A stretch of DNA of 42,094 bases from Alphaproteobacteria bacterium. Lineage in GTDB: Bacteria > Pseudomonadota > Alphaproteobacteria > Puniceispirillales > UBA1172. The position numbers and the translations under genes were made by a program. Shown piece after piece: positions 1-7,991 of the stretch. The notes below the pieces were generated by a model. It saw nothing but the letters and a program-made list of their open reading frames with translations. It ran no database searches and was not told the origin of the DNA. Within the stretch, counting starts at the first letter, position 1; each line of letters begins with the position of its first letter. The stretch covers positions 1-42,094 of the forward strand of contig JAHEII010000005.1 in the NCBI GenBank assembly GCA_024639485.1, read 5' to 3'.

Positions 1-363
1 CGCTTGCAAGCCAAGCAGGAATTGATGGATGAGCTGGCTAAAATCAACCGCGTGTTAGGAAAAAAAGATATTGCCGCCCCGCATGCCACTATTCTGGTGC
101 TGGATGGCACAGTTGGCCAGAACGCCATATCACAGGTCAAGGCCTTTCATGAGGCGACGCCATTAACCGGATTGATTGTCACAAAGCTGGACGGAAGCGC
201 ACGCGGCGGCATTGTGGTCGCGCTAGCCGAACAATTCGGCTTTCCTGTTCATGCGGTCGGGGTTGGAGAATCCAAAGATGATCTGAAACCGTTTGATGCA
301 CTGGATTATGGCCGGGCATTAGCCGGATGCGATGATCCGTTTGATGATCAAACCAACCGTTAA
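1..363 (+). CDS. ftsY: FtsY, signal recognition particle receptor (C-terminal part, 5' end outside window)
   Basis: This is the C-terminal 120 residues of the SRP receptor GTPase, which docks the Ffh-4.5S RNA-ribosome complex at the inner membrane and exchanges GTP-dependent signals with Ffh. The frame is open from base 1, so the N-terminal A/N domains and the Walker A loop lie upstream of the window. Visible here are LVLDGTVGQNA (the family usually has DATTGQ), the G4 motif TKLDGSARGG, and the FtsY closing segment GVGESKDDLKPFDALDYGRALAG. It stops at TAA 361-363. ffh follows on the same strand after a 250 nt gap, so both protein partners of the SRP pathway sit together. The identity is secure; only the missing 5' part limits the annotation. 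Confidence 0.95.
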   Translation, partial: RLQAKQELMDELAKINRVLGKKDIAAPHATILVLDGTVGQNAISQVKAFHEATPLTGLIVTKLDGSARGGIVVALAEQFGFPVHAVGVGESKDDLKPFDALDYGRALAGCDDPFDDQTNR

Positions 364-442
364 GGGCATTTTTGTGCTATTGTCCTGATGTGGCTTTATT
401 CTTGACAAACCGGTTGTTTTGCCGCATGACCAGCATAACATT

Positions 443-458
443 TTATGGAAATCCATAA
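443..458. repeat. Inverted repeat in the ftsY-ffh gap
   Basis: TTATGG and CCATAA form a 6 bp stem with a 4 nt loop. Two weaker dyads follow: GGCAT/ATGCC around 471-490, and CCTG-AAAT-CAGG near 519-532. There is no T-run after any of them, so they are not typical rho-independent terminators. The 250 nt gap 364-613 holds no gene I can support. It probably contains the ffh promoter and leader, but I find no clear promoter: a TTGACA at 402-407 lacks a good -10 partner. Confidence 0.3.
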
Positions 459-613
459 TATTGTTGAAAAGGCATCATGATATTTATGCCACGACCAGAC
501 CCTAGCGGGTTACGCATGTCCCTGAAATCAGGCACAGGCGCCGTTTCTGTTTGGTAAGGTTTTGGATCAAGATGACGAATGAATAACACGGTATTACGAC
601 AACGGCAGGTGAC

Positions 614-2128
614 ATGTTTGAGGGCTTAAGCGAAAAATTAGGATCGGTATTTGATCGCCTACGGGGGCGCGGTGCGCTTACCGAAGCGGACGTTGATACC
701 GCTTTGCGCGAAGTCCGGCTCGCCTTGATTGAGGCTGATGTTGCGTTGTCTGTGATCAAGGCTTTCATGACAGTGGTCAGAGAAAAAGCCGTTGGCAGTG
801 ATGTTCTGAAATCAGTCACCCCCGGCCAGATGGTTGTCAAAATTGTTAATGACGCGCTGATTGATATGCTGGGGCCGGATGATGCACCGCTAAATCTGAA
901 CGCGACACCGCCGGCGGTTATTCTGATGGTTGGCTTACAAGGTAGCGGTAAAACCACCACCGCTGGTAAACTGGCCAGACAGCTATTCAAGAAAGATAAA
1001 AAATCAGTCATGCTGGCATCGCTTGATGTGACCCGTCCGGCGGCGCGTGAACAATTGCGATTGCTGGGCGAAGAAGCAGGCGTTGGCATTCTGCCGGAAC
1101 AGGATAACGAAACGCCGGTTGCGATTGCCAAACGCGCCATGCAGGCCGCAAAGCTTAAATCCGCAGATGTGCTGATCCTTGATACCGCTGGCCGGACAAC
1201 GGTTGATGCGGCTTTGATGGCAGAAGCACAGGACATAGCCAAACTGACCAAACCGGTTGAGATTTTGCTGGTGGCTGATGCTATGACCGGACAGGATGCG
1301 GTCACAACGGCCACGGCATTCAATGAAGCGATGGATGTCACCGGTATTATTCTTACCCGTGCCGATGGTGATCAACGCGGTGGGGCGGCGCTATCCATGC
1401 GGCATGTCACGGGATGCCCGATCAAGTTTCTGGGCGTTGGCGAAAAACAGGACGCACTAGAACAGTTTAGCGCAGATCGGATGGCCGGCCGGATTCTGGG
1501 CATGGGTGACGTGGTCGGTCTGGTCGAAAAAGCGGCTGAGAATATTGAGGCAGAAGAAGCCGAACGCATGGCCAAGCGCATGGCCAAAGGCCAGTTTGAT
1601 ATGACGGATTTTCTGTCACAATTGAAACAGTTGAAAAAAATGGGTGGCATGGGTGGCTTGTTAGGCATGCTTCCGGGGATTGGGAAAATGCAGAAAGCCA
1701 TCAAAGCGGCTGGCATTGACGATAATTATTTTAACAAACAGGAAGCCATTATCCTGTCGATGAATAAAAGAGAACGCCGTCAGGTTGCCTTGCTGAACGC
1801 GTCCCGACGCAAACGCATTGCCGAGGGCTCAGGTACGTCTGTTCAGGATGTTAATAAGCTGGTCAAGCAATATCAGGATATGGCCAAGATGATGAAACGT
1901 CTGGGTAAAGGCGGCGGCGGTGATCCGGCGGCATTGGCATCCATGTTCGGGGGTGGAGCGCCAGGCGGTGATGCAGGCGCGTCAGGTTTACCACCGGGTG
2001 AGATGCCGGATTTGTCAAAACTGGGCGGCATGCCGGGTTTGGGCGGTGGTATGCCGGGACTTGGTAAAGGTGGATTTCCGGGGCTAGGCGGTATGTCGCG
2101 CCTCGGCGGGAAGAAGAAAAAACGCTGA
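614..2128 (+). CDS. ffh: Ffh, signal recognition particle protein (SRP54)
   Basis: Ffh is the GTPase and signal-sequence-binding subunit of the SRP. It targets nascent membrane proteins to FtsY and the Sec translocon. The 504 residues are a little longer than the usual 450-480. The N domain opens with MFEGLSEKLGSVFDRLRGRG. The G domain shows GLQGSGKT at 107-114, DTAGR at 190-194, and TRADGDQRGG near 248-257, where Arg replaces the more common Lys of TKxDG. The C-terminal M domain is Met-rich and ends in a long Gly/Met/Pro tail with a KKKKR terminus. The start at 614 fits the family N-terminus, although the Shine-Dalgarno is weak. rpsP follows after 59 nt, the widely conserved ffh-rpsP-rimM-trmD-rplS order. 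Confidence 0.97.
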   Translation: MFEGLSEKLGSVFDRLRGRGALTEADVDTALREVRLALIEADVALSVIKAFMTVVREKAVGSDVLKSVTPGQMVVKIVNDALIDMLGPDDAPLNLNATPPAVILMVGLQGSGKTTTAGKLARQLFKKDKKSVMLASLDVTRPAAREQLRLLGEEAGVGILPEQDNETPVAIAKRAMQAAKLKSADVLILDTAGRTTVDAALMAEAQDIAKLTKPVEILLVADAMTGQDAVTTATAFNEAMDVTGIILTRADGDQRGGAALSMRHVTGCPIKFLGVGEKQDALEQFSADRMAGRILGMGDVVGLVEKAAENIEAEEAERMAKRMAKGQFDMTDFLSQLKQLKKMGGMGGLLGMLPGIGKMQKAIKAAGIDDNYFNKQEAIILSMNKRERRQVALLNASRRKRIAEGSGTSVQDVNKLVKQYQDMAKMMKRLGKGGGGDPAALASMFGGGAPGGDAGASGLPPGEMPDLSKLGGMPGLGGGMPGLGKGGFPGLGGMSRLGGKKKKR

Positions 2129-2187
2129 TCAACGGGATCAGTGTTAACTAACGGAATACGTCATATGTTTGAAGGAAAGGAAACAAC

Positions 2188-2703
2188 ATGGCACTGAAAA
2201 TTAGACTAGCGCGTGGTGGTACTAAGAAAAGACCATTTTACCGTATTGTTATTGCCGAAGCATCATCCCCACGGGATGGCCGCTTTGTTGAAAGAATCGG
2301 ATCATATAACCCTATGCTTCCAACAGGTCATGAAAACAGACTTGTGCTTGATGGTGAGCGGGCAAAATACTGGATGTCCAAAGGCGCCAAGCCAACGCTT
2401 CGGGTGCATAAGATGATGGCTGGCATCGGCCTGCTTGACAGCCCTGAGATCAGAGAACAGCCAAAGAAATCAGCATTTGGTAAAAAGCGTCAGGAACGCG
2501 AAGATGCTGCTGCTGAAGCCGCTGAAGCCGCTGCAGCAGAAGCCGCAGAAGTAGCAGAAGCTGCTGCCGCCGCACCAGCTGAAGAAGCCGCTGCTGAAGA
2601 AGCCGCTGCTGAAGAAGCACCAGCTGAAGAAGCCGCTGCTGAAGAAGCACCTGCTGAAGAAGTACCGGCTGAAGAAGTACCGGCTGAAGACAAAGCGGAA
2701 TAA
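2188..2703 (+). CDS. rpsP: 30S ribosomal protein bS16 with long acidic C-terminal extension
   Basis: bS16 is a 30S assembly protein that binds 16S rRNA in the body of the subunit. The core, residues 1 to about 100, has the diagnostic start [20 protein letters not shown] and the [16 protein letters not shown] segment. E. coli S16 has 82 residues; this one has 171. The extra residues are an Ala/Glu-rich low-complexity tail, with eight pentads of the form AEE(A/V)(A/P) between about 130 and 168. Such extensions are known in some alphaproteobacterial S16 proteins, but I cannot say what this one does. A good Shine-Dalgarno (GAAGGAAAGG) precedes the ATG. rimM begins 3 nt after the stop, so the two are surely cotranscribed. 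Confidence 0.97.
   Translation: MALKIRLARGGTKKRPFYRIVIAEASSPRDGRFVERIGSYNPMLPTGHENRLVLDGERAKYWMSKGAKPTLRVHKMMAGIGLLDSPEIREQPKKSAFGKKRQEREDAAAEAAEAAAAEAAEVAEAAAAAPAEEAAAEEAAAEEAPAEEAAAEEAPAEEVPAEEVPAEDKAE
2575..2691 (+). repeat. 15-nt coding repeats in the rpsP tail
   Basis: In-frame repeats of about 15 nt encode [10 protein letters not shown] and AEEVP pentads (residues 130-168 of bS16). They create long spurious open frames on the other strand. Such arrays can change length by slippage, so the tail may vary between strains. Confidence 0.85.
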
Positions 2704-2706
2704 CAT

Positions 2707-3345
2707 ATGTCAAAGCCGGGACGTGACCATAATCATGAAGATACTCATGATGCCGATACCATGTCCCGGCGTATTCTACTGGCGGTTATCACTGGCGCGC
2801 ATGGCATCAGGGGCGCGGTAAAGATCAAGCCATTTACCGAAAGGCCGGAAAATATATCGGCCTATGGTGCGTTATGCGATAAAACAGGCAAGGCCTATGA
2901 AATCCGGATAGAGCGACAGGCTAAAGACCTGCTAATTTGCCGGATTAAAGGGATAAATGATCGTAACGCCGCAGAAGCCGTAGCAAAAACCCAGCTTTAC
3001 ATTGACCGGTCGCGTTTGCCCGAACAGCCAGACGCGATGTATCAAACAGATATGATCGGGGCTGATATCAAAGACGCAGATGATAATCTGATTGGAACGG
3101 CCACCGGTTTTTTTGATTTTGGTGCTGGTGAAATGATAGAAGCCGCGTTATCTGGCGGCCGGCGCGTTATGCTTCCTTTTGCAGAAAGTCATAAAATTAT
3201 GCTGGATACAGATAACCGGTTCATCCAGATGCATATTGATCCTGTCTGGCTAGAACAGCCCAAAAAATCAGACCCTGAAAAATCTGATATCCAAAAATCT
3301 GATATCAAAACATCAGATAACGATACTTCATCAGGGCAAGACTAA
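2707..3345 (+). CDS. rimM: RimM, 16S rRNA processing / 30S maturation factor
   Basis: RimM binds S19 and helps mature the 30S head domain. The family signature ITGAHGIRGAVKIK lies near residue 30, and a PRC-barrel part follows (about 110-185) with the MIGADIKDADDNLIG and GAGEMIEA segments. The start is uncertain. ATG 2707 gives 18 extra His/Asp-rich residues and has a weak GCGGAA upstream. ATG 2761 (MSRRILLAVITG) matches where homologues usually begin but has no visible Shine-Dalgarno. The C-terminus ends in four lysine-serine-aspartate pentads. The gene lies between rpsP (3 nt away) and trmD (18 nt) in the conserved operon. Confidence 0.93.
   Translation: MSKPGRDHNHEDTHDADTMSRRILLAVITGAHGIRGAVKIKPFTERPENISAYGALCDKTGKAYEIRIERQAKDLLICRIKGINDRNAAEAVAKTQLYIDRSRLPEQPDAMYQTDMIGADIKDADDNLIGTATGFFDFGAGEMIEAALSGGRRVMLPFAESHKIMLDTDNRFIQMHIDPVWLEQPKKSDPEKSDIQKSDIKTSDNDTSSGQD
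3259..3318 (+). repeat. Four 15-nt tandem repeats in the rimM 3' end
   Basis: Units at 3259, 3274, 3289 and 3304 share the core AAAAATCTGAT and encode KKSD, PEKSD, IQKSD and IKTSD. They lie after the PRC-barrel and form a charged tail not needed by the fold. Phase and length are kept, so the repeats expanded within the reading frame. Confidence 0.75.
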
Positions 3346-3363
3346 CTGGCAAAGGCGCATGTC

Positions 3364-4158
3364 ATGACAGAACAAAACCAATCCATATCTGCCCAATCCG
3401 CACAAACAAAACCGTGGCAAGCGGCGGTTCTCACCTTGTTTCCGGATATGTTTCCGGGGGTACTGGGGCAATCGCTGGCGGGCAAGGCCCTGCAATCTGG
3501 TATCTGGTCACTTGATGTGACTGATATCCGCGAGCATGGGGTTGGGGTTCATCATAAAGTGGATGATCCGCCATTTGGTGGTGGCCCCGGCATGGTCATG
3601 CGGCCGGATGTGATGGCGGCGGCCATTGATTCTGCGGCGCAAACCATGCCAGCTGATACGCGCCGCATATATCTGAGCCCGCGTGGAAAGCAACTGGATC
3701 AGGCGCTTGTGCGTGAATTGTCAACGGCATCAGGCGTGATGCTGGTTTGTGGGCGATACGAAGGGCTGGATCAGCGCATTATTGATCAATCCGGTCTGAT
3801 GGAAATCAGTATCGGTGATTATGTTCTGTCAGGCGGTGAGATGGCGGCACAAGTTTTGATAGATGCTGTGGTCAGATTATTGCCCGGCGTGATGGGAAAT
3901 CCGGATGCTCATCATCAGGACAGTTTCGAAGACGGATTGCTTGAACATCCATTATATACCCACCCCCGCGAATGGTCAGGCGTGACGGTGCCAGATATCT
4001 TGCTAAGTGGGGATCATGGACGCATTGCCACTTGGCGGCATGAACAGGCCAAACAGATCACCCGCGACAGGCGCGATGATTTATGGCAAAAATGGTTGTT
4101 ATCACAGCCATCTTCTGATGATGGCGGTAAAAACAGTAATAAAAAACCGTTAAAATAG
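3364..4158 (+). CDS. trmD: TrmD, tRNA (guanine-N1)-methyltransferase
   Basis: TrmD methylates G37 of tRNAs reading CNN codons, using SAM, and prevents +1 frameshifting. It is a homodimeric SPOUT enzyme with a trefoil knot. Diagnostic segments are VLTLFPDMFPG (near residue 25), PPFGGGPGMVMRPD, GRYEGLDQRIID and the knot SIGDYVLSGGEMAA. Homologues usually start a residue or two before the AVLTLFP strand. Here the only ATG lies about 17 residues further upstream and is preceded by AAAGG, so a short Gln/Ser-rich extension seems real. The length of 264 residues is otherwise usual. The C-terminus ends in a polar Lys/Asn tail. rplS follows after 109 nt. Confidence 0.97.
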   Translation: MTEQNQSISAQSAQTKPWQAAVLTLFPDMFPGVLGQSLAGKALQSGIWSLDVTDIREHGVGVHHKVDDPPFGGGPGMVMRPDVMAAAIDSAAQTMPADTRRIYLSPRGKQLDQALVRELSTASGVMLVCGRYEGLDQRIIDQSGLMEISIGDYVLSGGEMAAQVLIDAVVRLLPGVMGNPDAHHQDSFEDGLLEHPLYTHPREWSGVTVPDILLSGDHGRIATWRHEQAKQITRDRRDDLWQKWLLSQPSSDDGGKNSNKKPLK

Positions 4159-4267
4159 CGTGACATATGCGGTAAGTGGTGCTATATGACCACAATCCTA
4201 ACGGATAGTTTATAACAGTTTAATTGATGGCGCCATTAATGGCCGCCCATAACGTGGAGAATGTGTC

Positions 4268-4675
4268 ATGAATATCCTTGACCAGATTGGCCAAATCGAA
4301 ATGAACAAAACCCTTGCTCAGCGCGACATTCCCGTGTTTGGAGCTGGCGATACTGTTCGTATCGATGTTAAGGTCGTGGAAGGCACACGCGAACGTATTC
4401 AGGCTTTTGAAGGGGTTTGCATTGCCCGTAAATCCGATGGAATTAATTCATCATTTACTGTTCGCAAGATTTCTTATGGCGAAGGTGTTGAACGTATCTT
4501 CCCGTTATATTCCCCGCGTGTGTCCGGCATTACGGTTATTCGTCGTGGTAAAGTCCGGCGTGCAAAACTGTATTACCTGCGTGGACGCACAGGTAAGGCG
4601 GCACGAATTGTGGAAAGCACACGCGATCGCAATAAGCCTACCGCTAAAGGGGCTAAAACTTCCGCTACTGCCTAA
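4268..4675 (+). CDS. rplS: 50S ribosomal protein bL19
   Basis: bL19 sits at the interface of the 50S and 30S subunits. The 135 residues include the family segments [41 protein letters not shown] and [20 protein letters not shown], followed by a short basic tail. A GTGGAG Shine-Dalgarno precedes the ATG. The 109 nt in front hold a palindrome, ATGGCGCCAT (about 4226-4235), and a TATAAC at 4211-4216 without a convincing -35 box. A separate promoter or leader is therefore possible but unproven. It is the last ribosomal gene before the leucine genes. Confidence 0.97.
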   Translation: MNILDQIGQIEMNKTLAQRDIPVFGAGDTVRIDVKVVEGTRERIQAFEGVCIARKSDGINSSFTVRKISYGEGVERIFPLYSPRVSGITVIRRGKVRRAKLYYLRGRTGKAARIVESTRDRNKPTAKGAKTSATA

Positions 4676-4711
4676 TTTCTGGCGGTTTCTGCTGACCCTC
4701 TTTCCATACAA

Positions 4712-4760
4712 CAGGCATTACCATGTTGACGGGTCAATTGACCGCCGGACATAATGCCTG
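4712..4760 (+). promoter_or_regulatory. Nested inverted repeats in the leuC leader
   Basis: CAGGCATTA (4712-4720) and TAATGCCTG (4752-4760) form a perfect 9 bp stem. Inside it GGTCAATTGACC (4732-4743) is a perfect 12 bp palindrome. The fold ends 10 nt before the leuC Shine-Dalgarno GGAGAG (4771). An alternative pairing exists: GGCGGT (4681-4686) with ACCGCC (4741-4746), together with TGACC (4693-4697) and GGTCA (4732-4736). There is no terminal U-run and no leader peptide that I can support. It is either a structured mRNA leader or an operator. Confidence 0.45.
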
Positions 4761-4780
4761 AAGTATTTCTGGAGAGAATC

Positions 4781-6184
4781 ATGTCAGAACCAAAAACACT
4801 CTTTGATAAAATCTGGGACACCCATCTGATCCAGCGTGACGATGATGGCTCCTGCCTTATTTATATTGATCGCCATCTGGTGCATGAAGTCACTAGCCCG
4901 CAAGCCTTTGAAGGATTGCGACAGGCTAATCGTGATGTTGCCAATCCTGAGCGGACTCTTGCGGTGGCTGATCATAATATTCCAACCAGTGACCGGTCTG
5001 AAGGGATTACAGACGAAGAATCCCGCATCCAGATCGAAGCGCTGGAAAAAAATGCCAAAGATTTTGGCGTTCCATATTTTGCCATGGATGATATCCGGCA
5101 GGGCATTGTGCATGTGATTGGCCCTGAACAGGGTTTCACCCAACCCGGCATGACGATTGTTTGCGGGGATTCGCATACCGCTACCCATGGCGCATTCGGG
5201 GCGCTGGCATTTGGCATTGGCACATCGGAAGTCGAACATGTTCTGGCCACCCAGACATTGATCCAGCAACCGGCAAAAAATATGCGCATCACGGTTGATG
5301 GCTCGCTCCGTCCGGGGGTAACCGCCAAAGACGTTATTCTTGCCATTATTGGCCAGATCGGAACCGCTGGCGGAACCGGCCATGTAATTGAATACGCGGG
5401 TGAGGTAATTCGTGCGCTCAGCATGGAAGGCCGGATGACCATATGCAATATGTCAATCGAAGCCGGTGCTCGCGCAGGCATGATTGCGCCAGATGAAACC
5501 ACTTTTGCCTATCTCAAGGGTAAGCCAATGGCGCCATCTGGCGATATGTGGGATAAAGCGGTGGCATGGTGGTCACAGCTAACATCAGACGAAGGCGCCC
5601 GTTATGATCGCGAAGTCGTGATCAAGGCAGAAGATATTGTCCCGACCGTAACATGGGGAACCAGCCCCGAAGACACCGCACCGATTACCGGATATGTGCC
5701 TGATCCGGCAAAAGAAAAAGACCCGGCACGGCAGGCAAAAATTGAACGCTCTCTGTCTTATATGGGGCTAACCGGTGGCATGAAAATTGAGGATATCAGC
5801 ATTGATACCGTATTTATCGGATCATGCACAAACAGCCGGATAGAAGATTTACGCGCCGCCGCTGATGTTGCGAAAGGCCGTAAAGTTGCCGCCAATGTTC
5901 GGGCAATGATTGTACCGGGGTCAGGGCTGGTAAAACAGCAAGCCGAAGAAGAAGGCCTGGCTGATATCTTTATTGCGGCCGGATTTGACTGGCGTGAAGC
6001 CGGATGTTCCATGTGTCTGGCCATGAACGCTGACCGGTTGAGCGAAGGTGAGCGTTGTGCCTCAACGTCTAACCGGAATTTCGAAGGCCGGCAGGGACGT
6101 GGCGGCAGAACCCATCTGGTAAGTCCTGAAATGGCTGTGGCCGCCGCTGTATCGGGCCGGCTTACCGATGTCAGATCACTTTAG
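4781..6184 (+). CDS. leuC: 3-isopropylmalate dehydratase large subunit
   Basis: LeuC with LeuD isomerises 2-isopropylmalate to 3-isopropylmalate in leucine synthesis, using a [4Fe-4S] cluster of the aconitase type. Cluster ligands are visible at Cys349 (IGSCTNSR), Cys409 and Cys412 (GCSMC), nearly the E. coli spacing. Other signatures are the [20 protein letters not shown] and [16 protein letters not shown] segments. The start chosen is ATG 4781, which has GGAGAG 4-5 nt upstream and matches the family N-terminus ([15 protein letters not shown]). The in-frame ATG at 4754 has no Shine-Dalgarno and lies in the inverted repeat. The length is 467 residues. leuD begins 14 nt after the stop. Confidence 0.97.
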   Translation: MSEPKTLFDKIWDTHLIQRDDDGSCLIYIDRHLVHEVTSPQAFEGLRQANRDVANPERTLAVADHNIPTSDRSEGITDEESRIQIEALEKNAKDFGVPYFAMDDIRQGIVHVIGPEQGFTQPGMTIVCGDSHTATHGAFGALAFGIGTSEVEHVLATQTLIQQPAKNMRITVDGSLRPGVTAKDVILAIIGQIGTAGGTGHVIEYAGEVIRALSMEGRMTICNMSIEAGARAGMIAPDETTFAYLKGKPMAPSGDMWDKAVAWWSQLTSDEGARYDREVVIKAEDIVPTVTWGTSPEDTAPITGYVPDPAKEKDPARQAKIERSLSYMGLTGGMKIEDISIDTVFIGSCTNSRIEDLRAAADVAKGRKVAANVRAMIVPGSGLVKQQAEEEGLADIFIAAGFDWREAGCSMCLAMNADRLSEGERCASTSNRNFEGRQGRGGRTHLVSPEMAVAAAVSGRLTDVRSL

Positions 6185-6198
6185 GAAGGGGTAAGCTT

Positions 6199-6804
6199 AT
6201 GCAGAAATTTGAAACTCATAAGGGCATTGCCGCGCCGATGGATATCATGAATATCGATACCGATATGATTATCCCGAAGCAATTTCTTAAAACTATTAAG
6301 CGCACCGGACTTGGCGTAAATCTGTTTGATGAAATGCGCTATAATAAAGATGGCTCAGAAAATCCGGATTTTATTCTGAATCAACCAAGCTACCGGTCAG
6401 CCAGTATTCTGGTAACTGGTGATAATTTTGGTTGTGGGTCTAGCCGTGAACATGCGCCCTGGGCTTTACAGGATTTTGGGGTCAAAACGGTGATTTCCAC
6501 CAGCTTTGCTGATATTTTCTATAATAACTGTTTCAAGAACGGGATTCTGCCAATTGTTGTTTCTGCCGCAGAACGCGAAGCATTAATGGCTGATGCTAAA
6601 GATCCAGAAAACCCTGAACTTGATATTGATTTACCGAATCAGCTGATCCGCCGCCCGAATGGTGCTGATATTTCTTTTGAAATTGATCCGTTCCGCAAAC
6701 AATGTCTGTTAGACGGACTTGATGATATTGGTTTGACCATGGGGAAAGCCGAGCAGATCAGCACATACGAAGATCAGCGCAAAAATACCCATCCGTGGCT
6801 GTAA
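6199..6804 (+). CDS. leuD: 3-isopropylmalate dehydratase small subunit
   Basis: LeuD is the swivel domain that completes the isopropylmalate isomerase active site with LeuC. The 201 residues show the typical start ([25 protein letters not shown]), the conserved loop [17 protein letters not shown], and [19 protein letters not shown] strong Shine-Dalgarno (GGAAGGGG) precedes ATG 6199. The gene is 14 nt from leuC and certainly in the same transcript. leuB lies 69 nt downstream; that gap shows only short dyads (TGATC/GATCA, GGCC repeats). Confidence 0.97.
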   Translation: MQKFETHKGIAAPMDIMNIDTDMIIPKQFLKTIKRTGLGVNLFDEMRYNKDGSENPDFILNQPSYRSASILVTGDNFGCGSSREHAPWALQDFGVKTVISTSFADIFYNNCFKNGILPIVVSAAEREALMADAKDPENPELDIDLPNQLIRRPNGADISFEIDPFRKQCLLDGLDDIGLTMGKAEQISTYEDQRKNTHPWL

Positions 6805-6873
6805 ACTCTGATCACTCAGATCATTATATAGGCCAAATCAGGCCATAACTTTTGAGCAAATAAGGATAGTAAG

Positions 6874-7983
6874 ATGAGCAACCGCAAGATTATGATTATG
6901 CCGGGTGATGGCATTGGCCCCGAAGTTATGGCCGCAACCATGAAAGTTGCCGACTGGCTGGCAAAGCACCGGTCATTTTCATTTGATACCATGCACGGTT
7001 TGTGTGGCGGTGTATCCTATGAAAAACATGGCGTGCCACTCACGGATGAAACCATGGCAGATGCGATGGCATGTGACGCGATTCTTTTCGGGGCGGCGGG
7101 TGATCACCGCTATGATAATCTGCCTTTTGAACTCAAGCCTGAACGTGGGCTTCTGCGGATGCGGAAAGAGCTAGACCTTTATGCCAATCTACGGCCAGCG
7201 ATTGTATTTCCGCCATTGGTATCATCATCAACGCTGAAAGAAGATGTGATTTCAGGGCTGGATATCATGATCGTGCGTGAGCTGACAGGCGGCACTTATT
7301 TTGCCGAACCGCGTGGCCGCGAAGAAAGAGACGGCGTGGTATATGCCTATGATACCAATCTGTATTCTGTTCCGGAAATTGAGCGCATTGGCCGAGTGGC
7401 TTTTGATCTGGCGCGTAAACGCGGCCAGAAAATCACCAGTGTCGAAAAAGCTAATGTGATGCATTCCGGTGTGCTTTGGCGGGAAGTCATGACCGCGCTT
7501 CACGCCGCCGAAGGCGATGGGCTGGAATATGAAAACATGTATGCTGATAACTGCGCCATGCAGCTTGTCCGCCAGCCAAAGCAATTTGATGTGATTGTCA
7601 CCGATAATCTGTTTGGTGATTTGTTGTCGGATTGCGCCGCCATGCTGACCGGATCACTGGGCATGCTTCCATCAGCATCGCTTGGTGATATTGATCCGGC
7701 CACTGGTGTTCGCCGGTCGTTTTATGAACCGGTTCATGGTTCTGCCCCTGATATTGCAGGCAAGGGCATTGCTAATCCGCTAGCCCAGTTATTGAGCTTT
7801 GCCATGATGCTTCGCTATTCATTTGATATGGGTGAAGACGCTGATCTGGTTGAAAAGGCTGTTGAAAAAGCATTGGAAAGTGGTAAGCGGACAGGTGATA
7901 TCATGTCACCGGGCGCGACCGAAACAGGCACTGACGGCATGGTGGCTGAAGTTATTGACGCGCTAGATCATCTGGCAAGATAG
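6874..7983 (+). CDS. leuB: 3-isopropylmalate dehydrogenase
   Basis: LeuB oxidises and decarboxylates 3-isopropylmalate to 2-oxoisocaproate with NAD+, the third step of the leucine branch. The 369 residues carry MPGDGIGPEVM near the start, the substrate loop with LRKELDLYANLRP-like residues (MRKELDLYANLRPA), TGGTYFAEPRG, the metal-binding aspartates in DVIVTDNLFGDLLSD, and the NAD motif EPVHGSAPDIAGKG. AAGGATA lies upstream of the ATG. asd starts 8 nt after the stop, so leuCDB-asd behave as one unit. leuA is not in the window. Confidence 0.97.
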   Translation: MSNRKIMIMPGDGIGPEVMAATMKVADWLAKHRSFSFDTMHGLCGGVSYEKHGVPLTDETMADAMACDAILFGAAGDHRYDNLPFELKPERGLLRMRKELDLYANLRPAIVFPPLVSSSTLKEDVISGLDIMIVRELTGGTYFAEPRGREERDGVVYAYDTNLYSVPEIERIGRVAFDLARKRGQKITSVEKANVMHSGVLWREVMTALHAAEGDGLEYENMYADNCAMQLVRQPKQFDVIVTDNLFGDLLSDCAAMLTGSLGMLPSASLGDIDPATGVRRSFYEPVHGSAPDIAGKGIANPLAQLLSFAMMLRYSFDMGEDADLVEKAVEKALESGKRTGDIMSPGATETGTDGMVAEVIDALDHLAR

Positions 7984-7991
7984 GAAACAAA

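Noticed and set aside
516-557. 13-codon leader peptide upstream of ffh
   Set aside because: ATG and TAA are there but no Shine-Dalgarno and no regulatory codon run; too little support.
364-613. 4.5S (SRP) RNA gene next to ffh
   Set aside because: The conserved GGUC...GGAAGGAAGCAGCC-type apical region is absent.
502-1341. 279-residue open frame on the minus strand over ffh
   Set aside because: It lies antisense to a clear ffh gene and has low-complexity Ser/Ala composition typical of a reverse-frame shadow.
2450-2713. Three repetitive minus-strand frames (Leu/Gln-, Phe/Ser- and Ser/Ala-rich)
   Set aside because: They are the reverse reading of the rpsP Ala/Glu repeats in three frames, not proteins.
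4676-4780. Leucine attenuator with a leader peptide
   Set aside because: A few Leu codons occur in one frame but there is no start codon with a ribosome binding site, and no terminator U-run follows the hairpin.
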